Assembly: GCA_017849615.1 (NCBI GenBank)
Contig: JAFIGS010000007.1
Span: 1 to 64,000 of the forward strand
Origin: Pseudolabrys sp.
GTDB lineage: Bacteria > Pseudomonadota > Alphaproteobacteria > Rhizobiales > Xanthobacteraceae
Reading direction: 5' to 3'
DNA: 64,000 nt
Shown here: positions 8,705 through 16,740 of the stretch, one piece after another
How positions within the stretch are numbered: the stretch's first letter is position 1
Layout: each line of letters opens with the position of its first letter
The notes under the pieces: model-generated
What the model was told of the DNA's origin: nothing
Databases searched by the model: none
The model's input: only the letters and a program-made list of their open reading frames with translations
Program-made: the position numbers and the translations under genes

Positions 8705-9574
8705 ATGCGCTCTCTTCTCTTCGTACCGGCCGATGCCGGCGCCAAGCTCGACAAGGCCATGACCTCGGGCGCCGATGCCGTCATCATCGATCTGGAGGAT
8801 TCGATTACCCCGGAGCGCAAGCCGGCGGCGCGCGAAGCAGCGCGCGAATACCTCAAGGCGCATACCGGCACGGCGCGGCGCCCGCGCCTGTTCGTGCGCA
8901 TCAACGGTCTCGATACCGGCATGACCGACGCCGATCTCGAAGCCATCGTGCCGGGCAAGCCGGACGCCGTGCTGTTTCCCAAGGCCGAAGGCGGCGAGAG
9001 CGTCATCCATCTCGACGCGAAGCTCACCGCGCAGGAAGCCATCGCCGGCGTCGCCGCCGGTTCGATCAAGGTCCTCGCGCAGAACGTCGAGTCGGCGGCC
9101 GGACTGTTTCTGGCCGGCACCTTCAAGGATGTCAGCCCGCGCCTGATCGGCGTGACCTGGGGCCCGGAAGATCTCTCCGCCGAGCTGGGCGCGGAAGCGA
9201 ACCGCGACGACAAGGGCTTTCTCACCGAGCCCTATCGTCTCGCGCGTTCGATCTGCCTGTTCGGCGCGGCGGCGGCGAAGCTGCCGGCCATCGAAACGGT
9301 CTATGTCGATTTCCGGAATAGCGAAGGCCTGCGCCGTGACACGATCGAAGCCCGCCGCGACGGCTTTACCGGACGCCTAGCCATTCATCCGGCGCAGGTG
9401 CCGGTGATCAACGAGGTGTTCACGCCGACCGCCGAGCAGGTCGAAAAGGCGAATGCGATCGTCGCCGCCTTTGCGGCCAATCCCGGCGCCGGCGCCATCG
9501 GTATCGAGGGCAAGATGTTCGACCGCCCGCACCTCGTTCGCGCGCAGCGGCTGCTGGCCGCTGCGGCGAAATAG
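8705..9574 (+). CDS. HpcH/HpaI aldolase / citrate-lyase-beta-like CoA ester lyase
   Basis: A 289-residue TIM-barrel enzyme of the CitE-like family. It starts RSLLFVPAD, then DAVIIDLEDSITP with the conserved acidic residues near 31-33, FVRINGLDTG, and FPKAEGGESV; a conserved AQNVESAAGLF segment follows near residue 127. Members cleave or form malyl-CoA, beta-methylmalyl-CoA, citramalyl-CoA or HMG-CoA esters using Mg2+. Free CitE of citrate lyase would be expected beside citF/citD, which are absent, so a stand-alone CoA lyase is favoured. The MaoC hydratase nearby supports acyl-CoA metabolism. The exact substrate is undetermined. Confidence 0.87.
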   Translation: MRSLLFVPADAGAKLDKAMTSGADAVIIDLEDSITPERKPAAREAAREYLKAHTGTARRPRLFVRINGLDTGMTDADLEAIVPGKPDAVLFPKAEGGESVIHLDAKLTAQEAIAGVAAGSIKVLAQNVESAAGLFLAGTFKDVSPRLIGVTWGPEDLSAELGAEANRDDKGFLTEPYRLARSICLFGAAAAKLPAIETVYVDFRNSEGLRRDTIEARRDGFTGRLAIHPAQVPVINEVFTPTAEQVEKANAIVAAFAANPGAGAIGIEGKMFDRPHLVRAQRLLAAAAK

Positions 9575-9614
9575 CTCTTTTGTTTGACGCGTTTTCTTAA
9601 GTGAAAGCGCTATG

Positions 9615-10898
9615 CTAGGCCGCCAGCGGCCCCTCGCCGTCCGCGATCATGTTCGCGACGCGGAAGCCGGAGCCGGCCCCTAGCGTCCAGCCCAAGGTGC
9701 CGTGCCCGGTGTTGAGCCACAGGTTGCGATAGCGTGTGCGGCCGACATACGGAATGTTCGACGGCGTTGCCGGCCGCAGCCCCGACCAGAAGGTCGCGGC
9801 GTCGAAATTGCCGGCCTGGGGAAACAGTTTCCGCACATTGTCGACGATCGCCTGACACCGCGTGCGGTTGAGGTCGCGCGTATAGCCCGACAGTTCCGCG
9901 GTGCCGGCGACGCGCAGCCGGCTGCCATAGTTGGAATAGACCAGCTTGTATTCGTCGTCGGTCAGGCTCGTGACCGGCGCCATGTTGGAGCCGTCGGTCG
10001 GGATCGTCACCGAATAGCCCTTGGCCGGATAGATGGTGAGATTGATGCCGTAGTCGCGCAGGAACGGCGCCGACCACGAGCCCATGCTCACCACAATGTC
10101 GCGCGCGCGCAACGTCTTGTAACCATCGGGCCCGACGACCTCGACGCTGTTCACCTCGCCCGCGACGCGATTGGCGCCAAGCGCGGTGACTTGCGTGTTG
10201 TAAAGAAAAGTCGCGCCCATCCGTTCGCAGACTTGCGCCAGGTTCTGGGTAAACTTGAGCGCGTCGCCGCTTTCATCTTCAGCCGTATATGTCGCGCCGG
10301 CAATCTCATGGCGCTTGCCGGCGAATGCCGGTTCGATCTCGACGACCTTGTCGGCGTCGATGACGGTACGCTCGCAACCATACTTGCGCATCAGTTCGGC
10401 CACCGGGATCGCCGCCTCGAATTCGCGCGCGCTGCGATAGAAATGCAGAATGCCCTTGCTGCGCTCGTCGTAGTGGAAGTTCTCTTCGCTGCGGATCTGC
10501 CGGATCAGCGAGCGGCTCTGCACCGCCAGCTTGACGATCTCGGTGGTGTGGCGATTGGCGCGATGCGGCAGACAATCGACCAGGAAGCGCGCGATCCACA
10601 GCCATTGATGCACGTCCATGCGCGGCCGGAACAGTAGCGGCGCATCGCTCTGCATCAGCCACTTGAGCACCTTGAGCGGCGCGGATGGATTGGCCCAGGG
10701 CTCGGCATGGCTGACCGACACCTGCCCGCCATTGGCGAAGCTGGTCTCGAGTCCCGCTTCCGGCTGCCGGTCGACGATGCAGACCGACTTGCCGTTCTTC
10801 AGATTGAAGTAGGCGGTGTTGATGCCGACGACGCCGCCACCAAGCACGATGATGTCGAAATCCGTTGTGGATGAACTGGCGGATGTGTGAGGGGACAT
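9615..10898 (-). CDS. dadA: FAD-dependent D-amino acid dehydrogenase (DadA-like)
   Basis: A 427-residue flavoenzyme of the DAO/DadA family. The N-terminal Rossmann motif IVLGGGVVGINTAY and the following acidic strand end (VDRQPEAG) bind FAD, and ETSFANGGQVSVSHAEPWANP is the characteristic DadA segment. A C-terminal FAD contact (NTGHGTLGWTLGAGSG) is present. DadA oxidises D-amino acids to 2-oxo acids and ammonia, passing electrons to the respiratory chain. A tandem glycine riboswitch lies directly in its 5' leader, implying that transcription or translation responds to glycine. No alanine racemase gene is adjacent. Glycine itself, or a related amino acid, is a candidate physiological substrate (inference). 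Confidence 0.88.
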   Translation of the reverse strand: MSPHTSASSSTTDFDIIVLGGGVVGINTAYFNLKNGKSVCIVDRQPEAGLETSFANGGQVSVSHAEPWANPSAPLKVLKWLMQSDAPLLFRPRMDVHQWLWIARFLVDCLPHRANRHTTEIVKLAVQSRSLIRQIRSEENFHYDERSKGILHFYRSAREFEAAIPVAELMRKYGCERTVIDADKVVEIEPAFAGKRHEIAGATYTAEDESGDALKFTQNLAQVCERMGATFLYNTQVTALGANRVAGEVNSVEVVGPDGYKTLRARDIVVSMGSWSAPFLRDYGINLTIYPAKGYSVTIPTDGSNMAPVTSLTDDEYKLVYSNYGSRLRVAGTAELSGYTRDLNRTRCQAIVDNVRKLFPQAGNFDAATFWSGLRPATPSNIPYVGRTRYRNLWLNTGHGTLGWTLGAGSGFRVANMIADGEGPLAA

Positions 10899-10944
10899 GT
10901 CTCAGGTCCTTCTGGCGCGCGCGAGCGTCATCGACGTCTCGCCT

Positions 10945-11142
10945 GCCCCCTCTGTCATTGGCCTGAGAGCTTCGTCGCCAAGGCGTTATTGCCTCGAACG
11001 ACTTTCACCGTCGGCAGGAGCCTTGAGGGCTCCATTCTTCAGAGGTCGAAGTCCTGGTGAACGGTCCTTTTGCCTGAGAGATTCCGGGGCGGTTGCTCCT
11101 TCGGCGCCGGCCTCAAGCGCGAGGCCGGTCTCTCCCGTTCGT
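10945..11142 (-). promoter_or_regulatory. Tandem (two-aptamer) glycine riboswitch
   Basis: On the minus strand the leader of the DadA-like gene holds two aptamers. Aptamer I begins with GGGAGAGACC near 11137, carries the GCCGAAGGAGCAA core (about 11106-11094) and closes with CTCTCAGGCAAAAGGACCG (11080-11062). Aptamer II follows, with a P1 stem CCTCTG / CAGAGG and the second CTCTCAGGCCAATGACAG (10969-10952). These two CTCTCAGGCnAA elements and the GCCGAAGG core are the conserved glycine-riboswitch signatures. Its position about 50 bases before the start codon fits control of that gene. Whether glycine turns it on or off cannot be read here; most tandem glycine switches are on-switches. Confidence 0.93.
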
Positions 11143-11198
11143 CGATAGAAATAACCGATTCACCGATAGGAGTCGAGCCACCAATCTCGGCAACCCGC

Positions 11199-11630
11199 CT
11201 ACCCTTTGGGCGAATAAACAGCCGTCGGATCGAATTTGCGGTCGGCGTCCTTGAATTCGAGCTTCACCGCGCCGCTCTGGCCGAGCGGCACCGCGCGATA
11301 GAAGCATGAGCGCCGCCCGGTGTGGCAGGCGCCCTCGCCTTCCTGCACGACCTTGAGCCACAGCGCGTCCTGATCGCAGTCGACGCGCAATTCCTTGATG
11401 CGCTGGACGTGGCCGGAGGTCTCGCCCTTCTTCCACAGCTTCTTGCGCGAGCGGCTGTAATACCAGGCTTCGCCGCTCTCGATGGTCTTTGCCAAAGCCT
11501 CCGCATTCATGTGCGCGACCATCAGCACGTCGCCATTGCCGGCGTCGGTCACCACCGCGGTCAGAAGGCCGTCGGCGTCGAATTTGGGAAGAAGGGCGAG
11601 GCCTTCTTCGATGTCGGAGGCGGATGACAT
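11199..11630 (-). CDS. hisI: Phosphoribosyl-AMP cyclohydrolase
   Basis: Third step of histidine biosynthesis: hydrolytic opening of the purine ring of PR-AMP, a Zn2+/Mg2+ enzyme in the cytosol. The 143-residue product has the family blocks [26 protein letters not shown] and [11 protein letters not shown] with the metal-binding cysteines. It is monofunctional: the HisE pyrophosphohydrolase domain is absent, as usual in alphaproteobacteria. I chose ATG 11630 over an in-frame start at 11681 because the extra 17 residues are unlike HisI. It lies downstream of folE on the same strand, with a terminator-like hairpin between them. Confidence 0.95.
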   Translation of the reverse strand: MSSASDIEEGLALLPKFDADGLLTAVVTDAGNGDVLMVAHMNAEALAKTIESGEAWYYSRSRKKLWKKGETSGHVQRIKELRVDCDQDALWLKVVQEGEGACHTGRRSCFYRAVPLGQSGAVKLEFKDADRKFDPTAVYSPKG

Positions 11631-11654
11631 GATCAATACACCGGTTCTTGGACA

Positions 11655-11682
11655 GCAAAATGCCGGGCTCTCGCCCGGCATG
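11655..11682 (-). terminator. Terminator between folE and hisI
   Basis: A perfect 9-bp stem (11660-11668 with 11673-11681, ATGCCGGGC/GCCCGGCAT, loop of 4) is followed on the minus strand by TTTTG. It lies 33 bases past the folE stop and just upstream of hisI, so it would end or attenuate the folE transcript. Confidence 0.65.
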
Positions 11683-11714
11683 ATACGCAGATCACGTTCG
11701 CGGGAAAATCGGGC

Positions 11715-12365
11715 TTACTTCCCGCGCAGCAGCGACATGAAGCGAACGAGTTCGTTCGGGTCGTCGCGGAACGTGCCGGAGAAATGCGTGGTCATGGTCA
11801 GCGAGCCCGGCTTGGCGACGCCGCGCATGGTCATGCAGGTGTGCTCGGCTTCCAGCATCACCGCGACGCCCTTGGGCTTCATCACTTCCTCGAGCGCCGT
11901 GGCGATCTGTGCCGTCATGTTCTCCTGCGTCTGCAGGCGCTTGGCATAGGTATCGACAAGCCGCGCCAGCTTCGAGAGGCCGACCACGCGGTCGGTCGGC
12001 TTGTACGCGATATGCGCCAGGCCGAAGAACGGCATCATGTGATGTTCGCAGTGCGAATTGAACGGGATGTCCTTGACCAGCACGAAGTCGTTGTAGCCGG
12101 AGGTTTCCGAGAAGGTGCGGTCGAGCGAGTCAGCCGGCACTTCGCGGTAGCCCTGAAACAGTTCGTCATAGGCGTCGACGACGCGCTTGGGCGTATCGAG
12201 AACCCCTTCACGGGTGGCGTCATCGCCGGCATAGGCGATGAGCGTGCGGACGGCGGCCTCGGCCTCGTCACGCGATGGCCGCGGCGCGCTGGCCGCCGGC
12301 GCGGTCCTGACATGATCGGCCAGGCCCTGCTGCCAGGGCTTAGTCAAAATATTCTTGGCGTCCAT
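11715..12365 (-). CDS. folE: GTP cyclohydrolase I
   Basis: Catalyses GTP to 7,8-dihydroneopterin triphosphate, the entry step of folate (and pterin or queuosine) synthesis. At 216 residues it has the expected size. The zinc-binding motif [10 protein letters not shown] supplies the first Cys and the His, and [10 protein letters not shown] the second Cys. [13 protein letters not shown] and the C-terminal [15 protein letters not shown] are also typical. The first ~35 residues are a variable, probably disordered extension. It is divergent from the Fe-S scaffold gene, with a 269-base region between them. Confidence 0.96.
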   Translation of the reverse strand: MDAKNILTKPWQQGLADHVRTAPAASAPRPSRDEAEAAVRTLIAYAGDDATREGVLDTPKRVVDAYDELFQGYREVPADSLDRTFSETSGYNDFVLVKDIPFNSHCEHHMMPFFGLAHIAYKPTDRVVGLSKLARLVDTYAKRLQTQENMTAQIATALEEVMKPKGVAVMLEAEHTCMTMRGVAKPGSLTMTTHFSGTFRDDPNELVRFMSLLRGK

Positions 12366-12634
12366 CGACGGTCTCCGTTCGACCGGAGCCCGTCTTCAAG
12401 GGACGGCACCGGGAGTGTCACCGGGGTGGCCGCGTGATCGCGCCCTTTCCGGACGCCAGAACGCCGCAATCCCAAAGCCGCCCGGCTTTCCTCTTGATTT
12501 CTAACGAGTAACCCGGGCCTCAGCCGCCGAGAACCCCTTCTCGAACCGGCCGAACGATCCCTATATATTGCTTTGTACGACCGAGGCAATGAGCCGGATG
12601 ACCGGCAGCCTTGGGGCGGCCGGGACAAATTTGC

Positions 12635-13084
12635 ATGCTGAACGACGTCTATAATGAGAAAATCCTCGATCTGGCCGGCAATATTCCCCGCCTGGGCCGC
12701 CTCGCCAAGCCGGACGCCACGGCCACCGCCCATTCCAAGTTGTGCGGCTCGACGGTAACCATCGACCTCAAGATGGACGGCGGCGCCGTCACGGATTTCG
12801 CCCATGACGTCAAGGCCTGCGCGCTGGGCCAGGCCTCCTCCTCCATCATGGCCCGCCACATCGTCGGTTCGACGCCGGACGAACTTCGCGACCTGCGCGA
12901 GACCGTGCGCAAGATGCTGAAGGAGAACGGCACCCCGCCGAAGGACGGCAAGTGGGCCGAGATCGCCTATCTGGAGCCGGTGCGCGACTACAAGGCGCGA
13001 CACGCCTCGACCTTGCTGACCTTCGACGCCGTGGTCAAAGCCGTCGACGAGATCGAGGCGAAGCGCAAGCAGGCCGTCGGCTAG
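12635..13084 (+). CDS. U-type iron-sulfur cluster assembly scaffold (IscU/NifU-N-like)
   Basis: A 149-residue cytosolic scaffold-like protein. The start VYNEKILDLAGN and the first two ligand positions, C37 (SKLCGS) and C62 (KACALGQASSSI), match the IscU/SufU fold. The third cysteine of canonical U-type scaffolds is missing: the equivalent segment reads YKARHASTL, so a His stands where Cys is expected. From memory this variant is common in alphaproteobacteria. No iscS or hscA partner is adjacent. Start ATG 12635 follows an AT-rich promoter-like stretch (ccctatatattg, about 12569-12580). It may carry clusters differently from IscU or act as a carrier. Confidence 0.82.
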   Translation: MLNDVYNEKILDLAGNIPRLGRLAKPDATATAHSKLCGSTVTIDLKMDGGAVTDFAHDVKACALGQASSSIMARHIVGSTPDELRDLRETVRKMLKENGTPPKDGKWAEIAYLEPVRDYKARHASTLLTFDAVVKAVDEIEAKRKQAVG

Positions 13085-13093
13085 GCTCCGTCC

Positions 13094-13480
13094 TCAATCG
13101 AACGACGCCGATGTAGTGTCAGTCTTGCGGTTGTAGCGCAGGGTGATGCGCGAGACCTCGCACAGATCGATGTCGTGCCACACTGCCGACGAATCGTCGT
13201 CGTCGTAGACGACCTTCAAATCCCATTTGCAGGTCTTGCCGGCGCGCGCGAAGTGCACGTTGCGCTTTTCGCCGTCCTCGAAATTGTTGTCGCTGTTCTC
13301 GAGCAGGTCGTCCTGCCAGTCGTCGGCCTTGCTCGGCGACACGTAGACTTCGCTGATGGCATAGCCGGTGCGATTGATCAGCTCAAAATCCTGCTTGGAT
13401 TGCGCCTGTGCCGAAATCGGCATCAGCGCGCAGAAAGCCAGCGCCGTCGCCGCGGCCATCGAAGTCAGCTTCATCGTCAT
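13094..13480 (-). CDS. Small exported protein of unknown function
   Basis: 128 residues. It has a clear signal peptide (KLTSMAAATALAFCALMPIS then AQAQS, cleavage after AQA about residue 26), so the mature ~100-residue protein should be periplasmic. The mature part is acidic (DDDDSS, NSDNNFEDGEK) and holds two cysteines about 30 residues apart (TCKW, DLCEV) that could form a disulfide. Segments such as FELINRTGYAISEVYVSPS suggest a beta-sandwich like that of other small periplasmic proteins of unknown role. ATG at 13480 or the in-frame ATG at 13474 are both possible starts. It converges on the scaffold gene, 9 bases apart. Confidence 0.75.
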   Translation of the reverse strand: MTMKLTSMAAATALAFCALMPISAQAQSKQDFELINRTGYAISEVYVSPSKADDWQDDLLENSDNNFEDGEKRNVHFARAGKTCKWDLKVVYDDDDSSAVWHDIDLCEVSRITLRYNRKTDTTSASFD

Positions 13481-13637
13481 CCCCCGAAAATAAAATACCG
13501 CGTCGTGAGCGCGGCCCCTCGGATAGCGACGATGTCGTGGCGCATGTTACGTGTAAATGTCGGCGCGCGGATTTCCGCAGCCGAGTGGGCCTTGGCGCGT
13601 GCGAATTTACGGGCGATTTATTCGCAGGACAGCCGCG

Positions 13638-14987
13638 CTACTTCGCCAGGGCCATGCCGCCGGTCTTCTGCATCAGCGAGGCGTCCGCTCGGCCGCCCGC
13701 CGCCGGCTTGGCACAGGCCGAAGCGAGGCGCGGGAAATTCTGCGCCGCGCCGGTATTGCCGATGCGGATCACGGTGACCATGCCGTCGCTCGTCGTCTCG
13801 ACGACCAGCGAGCGCCGACCCTCGGCAAAGCCGCGCACCAGTTCGTCCGGCACCGCGCCGATCGCCAGACTGCGCAGTTCGCTCATCGCATCCTTGCGCT
13901 CGCTCGACACCACCTTCAGCACCGCCGACGCGCGGCCGACGCGAAGCCGCACATTGTCGAGACGCTTCGGGACCGTGACCGCGTCGCTGCCGCTGCGGCG
14001 TTCGACATAGCTCATGTCAAACTTGCCATCGGCGCCGCAGGACAACATGAGATCGAAACTGCCGATGCCGTCGCCCTCGACCGTCAACGGATGACGGCGG
14101 GCCAGCGCCGCGCCCTCGTCGCGGCTCAGCAAGGCCCAGCTACGCTCGCTGATCGGCGTTGCCGCGGCGCCCTCGGTGAGCGGCAGTCGCTGCGGCCGCA
14201 CCGAAGTCGGCGGCGCCGACGCGACCGGCGCCGATGCCGGCGCGGCGTCTTCCGTCGAGAGCCGGGTTCTGACGATTTCGGCGCGCGACATCACGTGCAG
14301 CGGCTCCCACGGCGGGATGCGCAGCGCCAGATCGAGAAGGTCGATGGAGGCGCCCATCTCCTCGGTGAAACGGGCCAGCGAACCGATATCGCGCTGCACC
14401 AGGACGAGGTCCTCGGCGGAGTAAGTGGCGGCGGTTGGATCCTCGCGGCGGTCGCCGAGCCAGATCTGGTGCACCATCACGCGCGCTTCCGCGGGGACCG
14501 TGCGCTTGATGCCGCCCAGCACCACGAAGGCGCACATGGATTCGCAGTCGGCGATCGGCGATATCTTGGCGCGGGGCCGGTCGCCGGGCACTTTCGCCCT
14601 GGTTTCGGCAAGGTCGACCACCCGGCCGACGGCGGTGGACAGCCCCGCCTTGCGGATCTCACGGCCGAGGGCGATGGCGCCCAGCACGGAACCGCCGTCG
14701 GAATCGAACACTACGGTCGCGTCGTCCAGCCGCTGGCCGCGGGCCGTATTAACCTGCATGAATTTGAGGAAGTCGCGCGGGCTCTCGGCAGTGATGGCCC
14801 CGGTCGCGCCAATCAGGGTCCGGCATGTCTCGCCGCAGCTTGCGGCCGGGCCTTCGACGCGCAACTCGAAATGCATGGGCAATGCGCGATCATCGCCGCG
14901 CGCCTGGACAAGCGCCGAGCCAACCAGCACCGGCACCATCAGCAAAGCGCCGGTCAGAATACGAAGCGTGGCCAGGGAACGTCGCAT
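13638..14987 (-). CDS. Periplasmic ClpP/crotonase-fold-like protein of unknown function
   Basis: 449 residues with an N-terminal signal peptide (about 1-29). Residues about 90-200 look like the ClpP/SppA superfamily: DSDGGSVLGAIALGREIR is the glycine-rich oxyanion strand-loop, and ADCESMCAFVVLGG places a serine between two cysteines where ClpP has its nucleophile. The paired cysteines around the serine are typical of the secreted COG3904-type group. A histidine follows in MVHQIWLGD. The second half (about 250-449) is a separate region with an Ala/Pro/Ser linker first and no recognised domain. Peptidase activity is not established. A perfect palindrome lies just upstream at 15005-15025. Confidence 0.7.
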   Translation of the reverse strand: MRRSLATLRILTGALLMVPVLVGSALVQARGDDRALPMHFELRVEGPAASCGETCRTLIGATGAITAESPRDFLKFMQVNTARGQRLDDATVVFDSDGGSVLGAIALGREIRKAGLSTAVGRVVDLAETRAKVPGDRPRAKISPIADCESMCAFVVLGGIKRTVPAEARVMVHQIWLGDRREDPTAATYSAEDLVLVQRDIGSLARFTEEMGASIDLLDLALRIPPWEPLHVMSRAEIVRTRLSTEDAAPASAPVASAPPTSVRPQRLPLTEGAAATPISERSWALLSRDEGAALARRHPLTVEGDGIGSFDLMLSCGADGKFDMSYVERRSGSDAVTVPKRLDNVRLRVGRASAVLKVVSSERKDAMSELRSLAIGAVPDELVRGFAEGRRSLVVETTSDGMVTVIRIGNTGAAQNFPRLASACAKPAAGGRADASLMQKTGGMALAK

Positions 14988-15332
14988 CTTCCCTCTTCCG
15001 AAGCCCGGCGAAAATATTTCGCCGGAAGATGGAACAGGAACCCTCCCGCCGCATTGTGGAAGCGGAGGATTCCAGGTCTGCCTCGGAGTTTTATTCGCAC
15101 CGCGGCGAAAAGCGTGTGTGCGCGCCTTCTGCCGTTGGCTGCGAACTCTCCCCCGATATGTAATTTTTAATTTGTCACACAGATTCCCGCTAGTGCAAAA
15201 AGGTCGCTATCCCTTTCCTATCGTGCCCGAAAGCTGAGCAGTTCCATTACCTTGGAACTCTGATATGGAACTCGGAGGCGCCGCAATGGTGCCCTGCACC
15301 TTGTCACTTATGCACTGCAGCGCGCGGCGGGT
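14988..15332. other. Intergenic region between divergent genes, with two repeat signals
   Basis: 345 bases separate the ClpP-like gene (left, minus) from yidD (right, plus). Next to the left start is a perfect palindrome at 15005-15025 (9-bp arms ccggcgaaa / tttcgccgg around ata). Near 15150-15180 is an AT-rich stretch (gatatgtaatttttaatttg) that could hold a promoter. At 15253-15273 the octamer tggaactc occurs twice with a 13-base period, and gttcca at 15241 makes an inverted pair with the first copy. No gene could be supported. Confidence 0.5.
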
Positions 15333-15656
15333 ATGATCGAACCGGAAAAAACAGCGTTGCTCGCCCGGCTGCCGCGCCTTGCCGGCCGCGGCATGGTCGC
15401 CGTGTACCGCTACACGCTCTCGCCCTTGCTCGGTCCGCGCTGCCGCCATCTGCCGAGCTGCTCGGAATATGCCGATGAAGCGATCGGCCGCTATGGCCTC
15501 TGGGCCGGCGGCTGGATGGCGCTGGCGCGCATTCTGCGTTGCCATCCCTGGGGCACGCATGGCCTCGACTTCGTGCCAAAGGCCCTGCCTGCCCAGGCGC
15601 ATTGGTGGATGCCGTGGCGCTACGGCCGCTGGCGCGGTACGCAGAGCCAGCCATAG
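15333..15656 (+). CDS. yidD: Membrane protein insertion efficiency factor YidD
   Basis: A 107-residue protein of the YidD family, a small membrane-associated protein thought to assist YidC in inserting inner-membrane proteins. The signature RYTLSPLLGPRCRHLPSCSEYADEAIGRYG, with its paired cysteines, is nearly textbook, as is ILRCHPWGTHGLDFVP. The C-terminal ~25 residues (WWMPWRYGRWRG) are a Trp-rich extension. In many bacteria yidD sits in the rpmH-rnpA-yidC cluster; here it is separate and followed by a DMT exporter and thrS, an arrangement I recall from related Hyphomicrobiales. Confidence 0.93.
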   Translation: MIEPEKTALLARLPRLAGRGMVAVYRYTLSPLLGPRCRHLPSCSEYADEAIGRYGLWAGGWMALARILRCHPWGTHGLDFVPKALPAQAHWWMPWRYGRWRGTQSQP

Positions 15657-15726
15657 GCCACAGAAAGCGGGTGGCGCGACGGGCGCCGCTAGAGCAAAGC
15701 GCCAGACCTCATCCGAAAGAAACGCG

Positions 15727-16644
15727 ATGGCCCACGAACCGATCCCGATGCACCGCAACGACTGGCTGCTGCTGGTGCTGCTGTCGATCCTGTGGGGCGG
15801 CTCGTTCTTCTTCAACGGCGTGGCGTTGCGGGAATTGCCGCCGCTGACCGTCGCGCTCTGCCGCGTGACGCTCGGCGCGCTCTGTTTGCTGATCGTCCTC
15901 AAACCGCTCGGCGGTTCATTGCCGAAGCGGCCGTCGGATTGGCTGCCCTTCGCCATCATGGGTCTGGTCAATAATGTCATCCCGTTCTCGCTGTTTCTCA
16001 CCGCGCAGACGACGATCTCGAGCGGGCTGGCCTCCGTGATCAATGCGACGACGCCCCTGTTCGCCGTGCTGGTGATGGCGGCCGGCGGCGAAGAGCGCCT
16101 GACCGGCCGCCGCATCGCCGGCGTACTCATCGGCATCGGCGGCGTGGCGCTGCTGCGCGGACCCGGCCTCGACGCCGAAAGCCAGACACTGGGCATCGTG
16201 CTCTGCCTCGCCGCCGCACTGAGCTACGGCTTTGCCGGCTACTGGGGCCGCCGCGCGCTGCCTGGCGTACCGCCGCTCACCTCCGCGACCGCGCAACTGA
16301 TCTGCTCGACGCCGGTCATGGCGATCATCGCCGGCGTCGCCGAGCGGCCCTGGACGCTGCCGATGCCCGGCCCGGCCACCTGGCTGGCCATCGCCGGCCT
16401 TGCCACTTTGTCCACCGCACTGGCCTACATCCTGTTCTTCCGCATCCTCAACCGCTCCGGCGCCGTGAACGTCGTGCTGGTGACGCTGCTCATCCCGGTA
16501 ACGACCATTCTGCTCGGCGTCTCCGTTCTCAACGAGCCTCTCTCGGTCAATGAGATCGCCGGCGCGCTCGTCATCGCCGCCTCGCTGCTCGTGATCGACG
16601 GCCGGGTGTTCACCTGGCTGCGGAGGCGCGTGGCCCGCCCTTGA
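15727..16644 (+). CDS. DMT-superfamily (EamA) metabolite exporter
   Basis: 305 residues with ten hydrophobic segments in two EamA halves. The first half starts WLLLVLLSILWGGSFFF, the classic EamA opening, and the second repeat begins near residue 155 (LGIVLCLAAALSYGFAGYW). Such proteins are inner-membrane permeases, mostly exporters of amino acids or other metabolites. The start ATG 15727 is preceded by gaaagaaacgcg, a weak ribosome site; the upstream open frame overlaps yidD out of frame and is not coding. No substrate can be assigned. Confidence 0.87.
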   Translation: MAHEPIPMHRNDWLLLVLLSILWGGSFFFNGVALRELPPLTVALCRVTLGALCLLIVLKPLGGSLPKRPSDWLPFAIMGLVNNVIPFSLFLTAQTTISSGLASVINATTPLFAVLVMAAGGEERLTGRRIAGVLIGIGGVALLRGPGLDAESQTLGIVLCLAAALSYGFAGYWGRRALPGVPPLTSATAQLICSTPVMAIIAGVAERPWTLPMPGPATWLAIAGLATLSTALAYILFFRILNRSGAVNVVLVTLLIPVTTILLGVSVLNEPLSVNEIAGALVIAASLLVIDGRVFTWLRRRVARP

Positions 16645-16740
16645 GGCGACTTGCCGCGCGCGAATCTCCTGCTATATCGCTCCTGAGTTCCATCGCTTAC
16701 CCGCGCTCGTTCGCGGGAGTGAGCAACAGGAGAATGCCCA

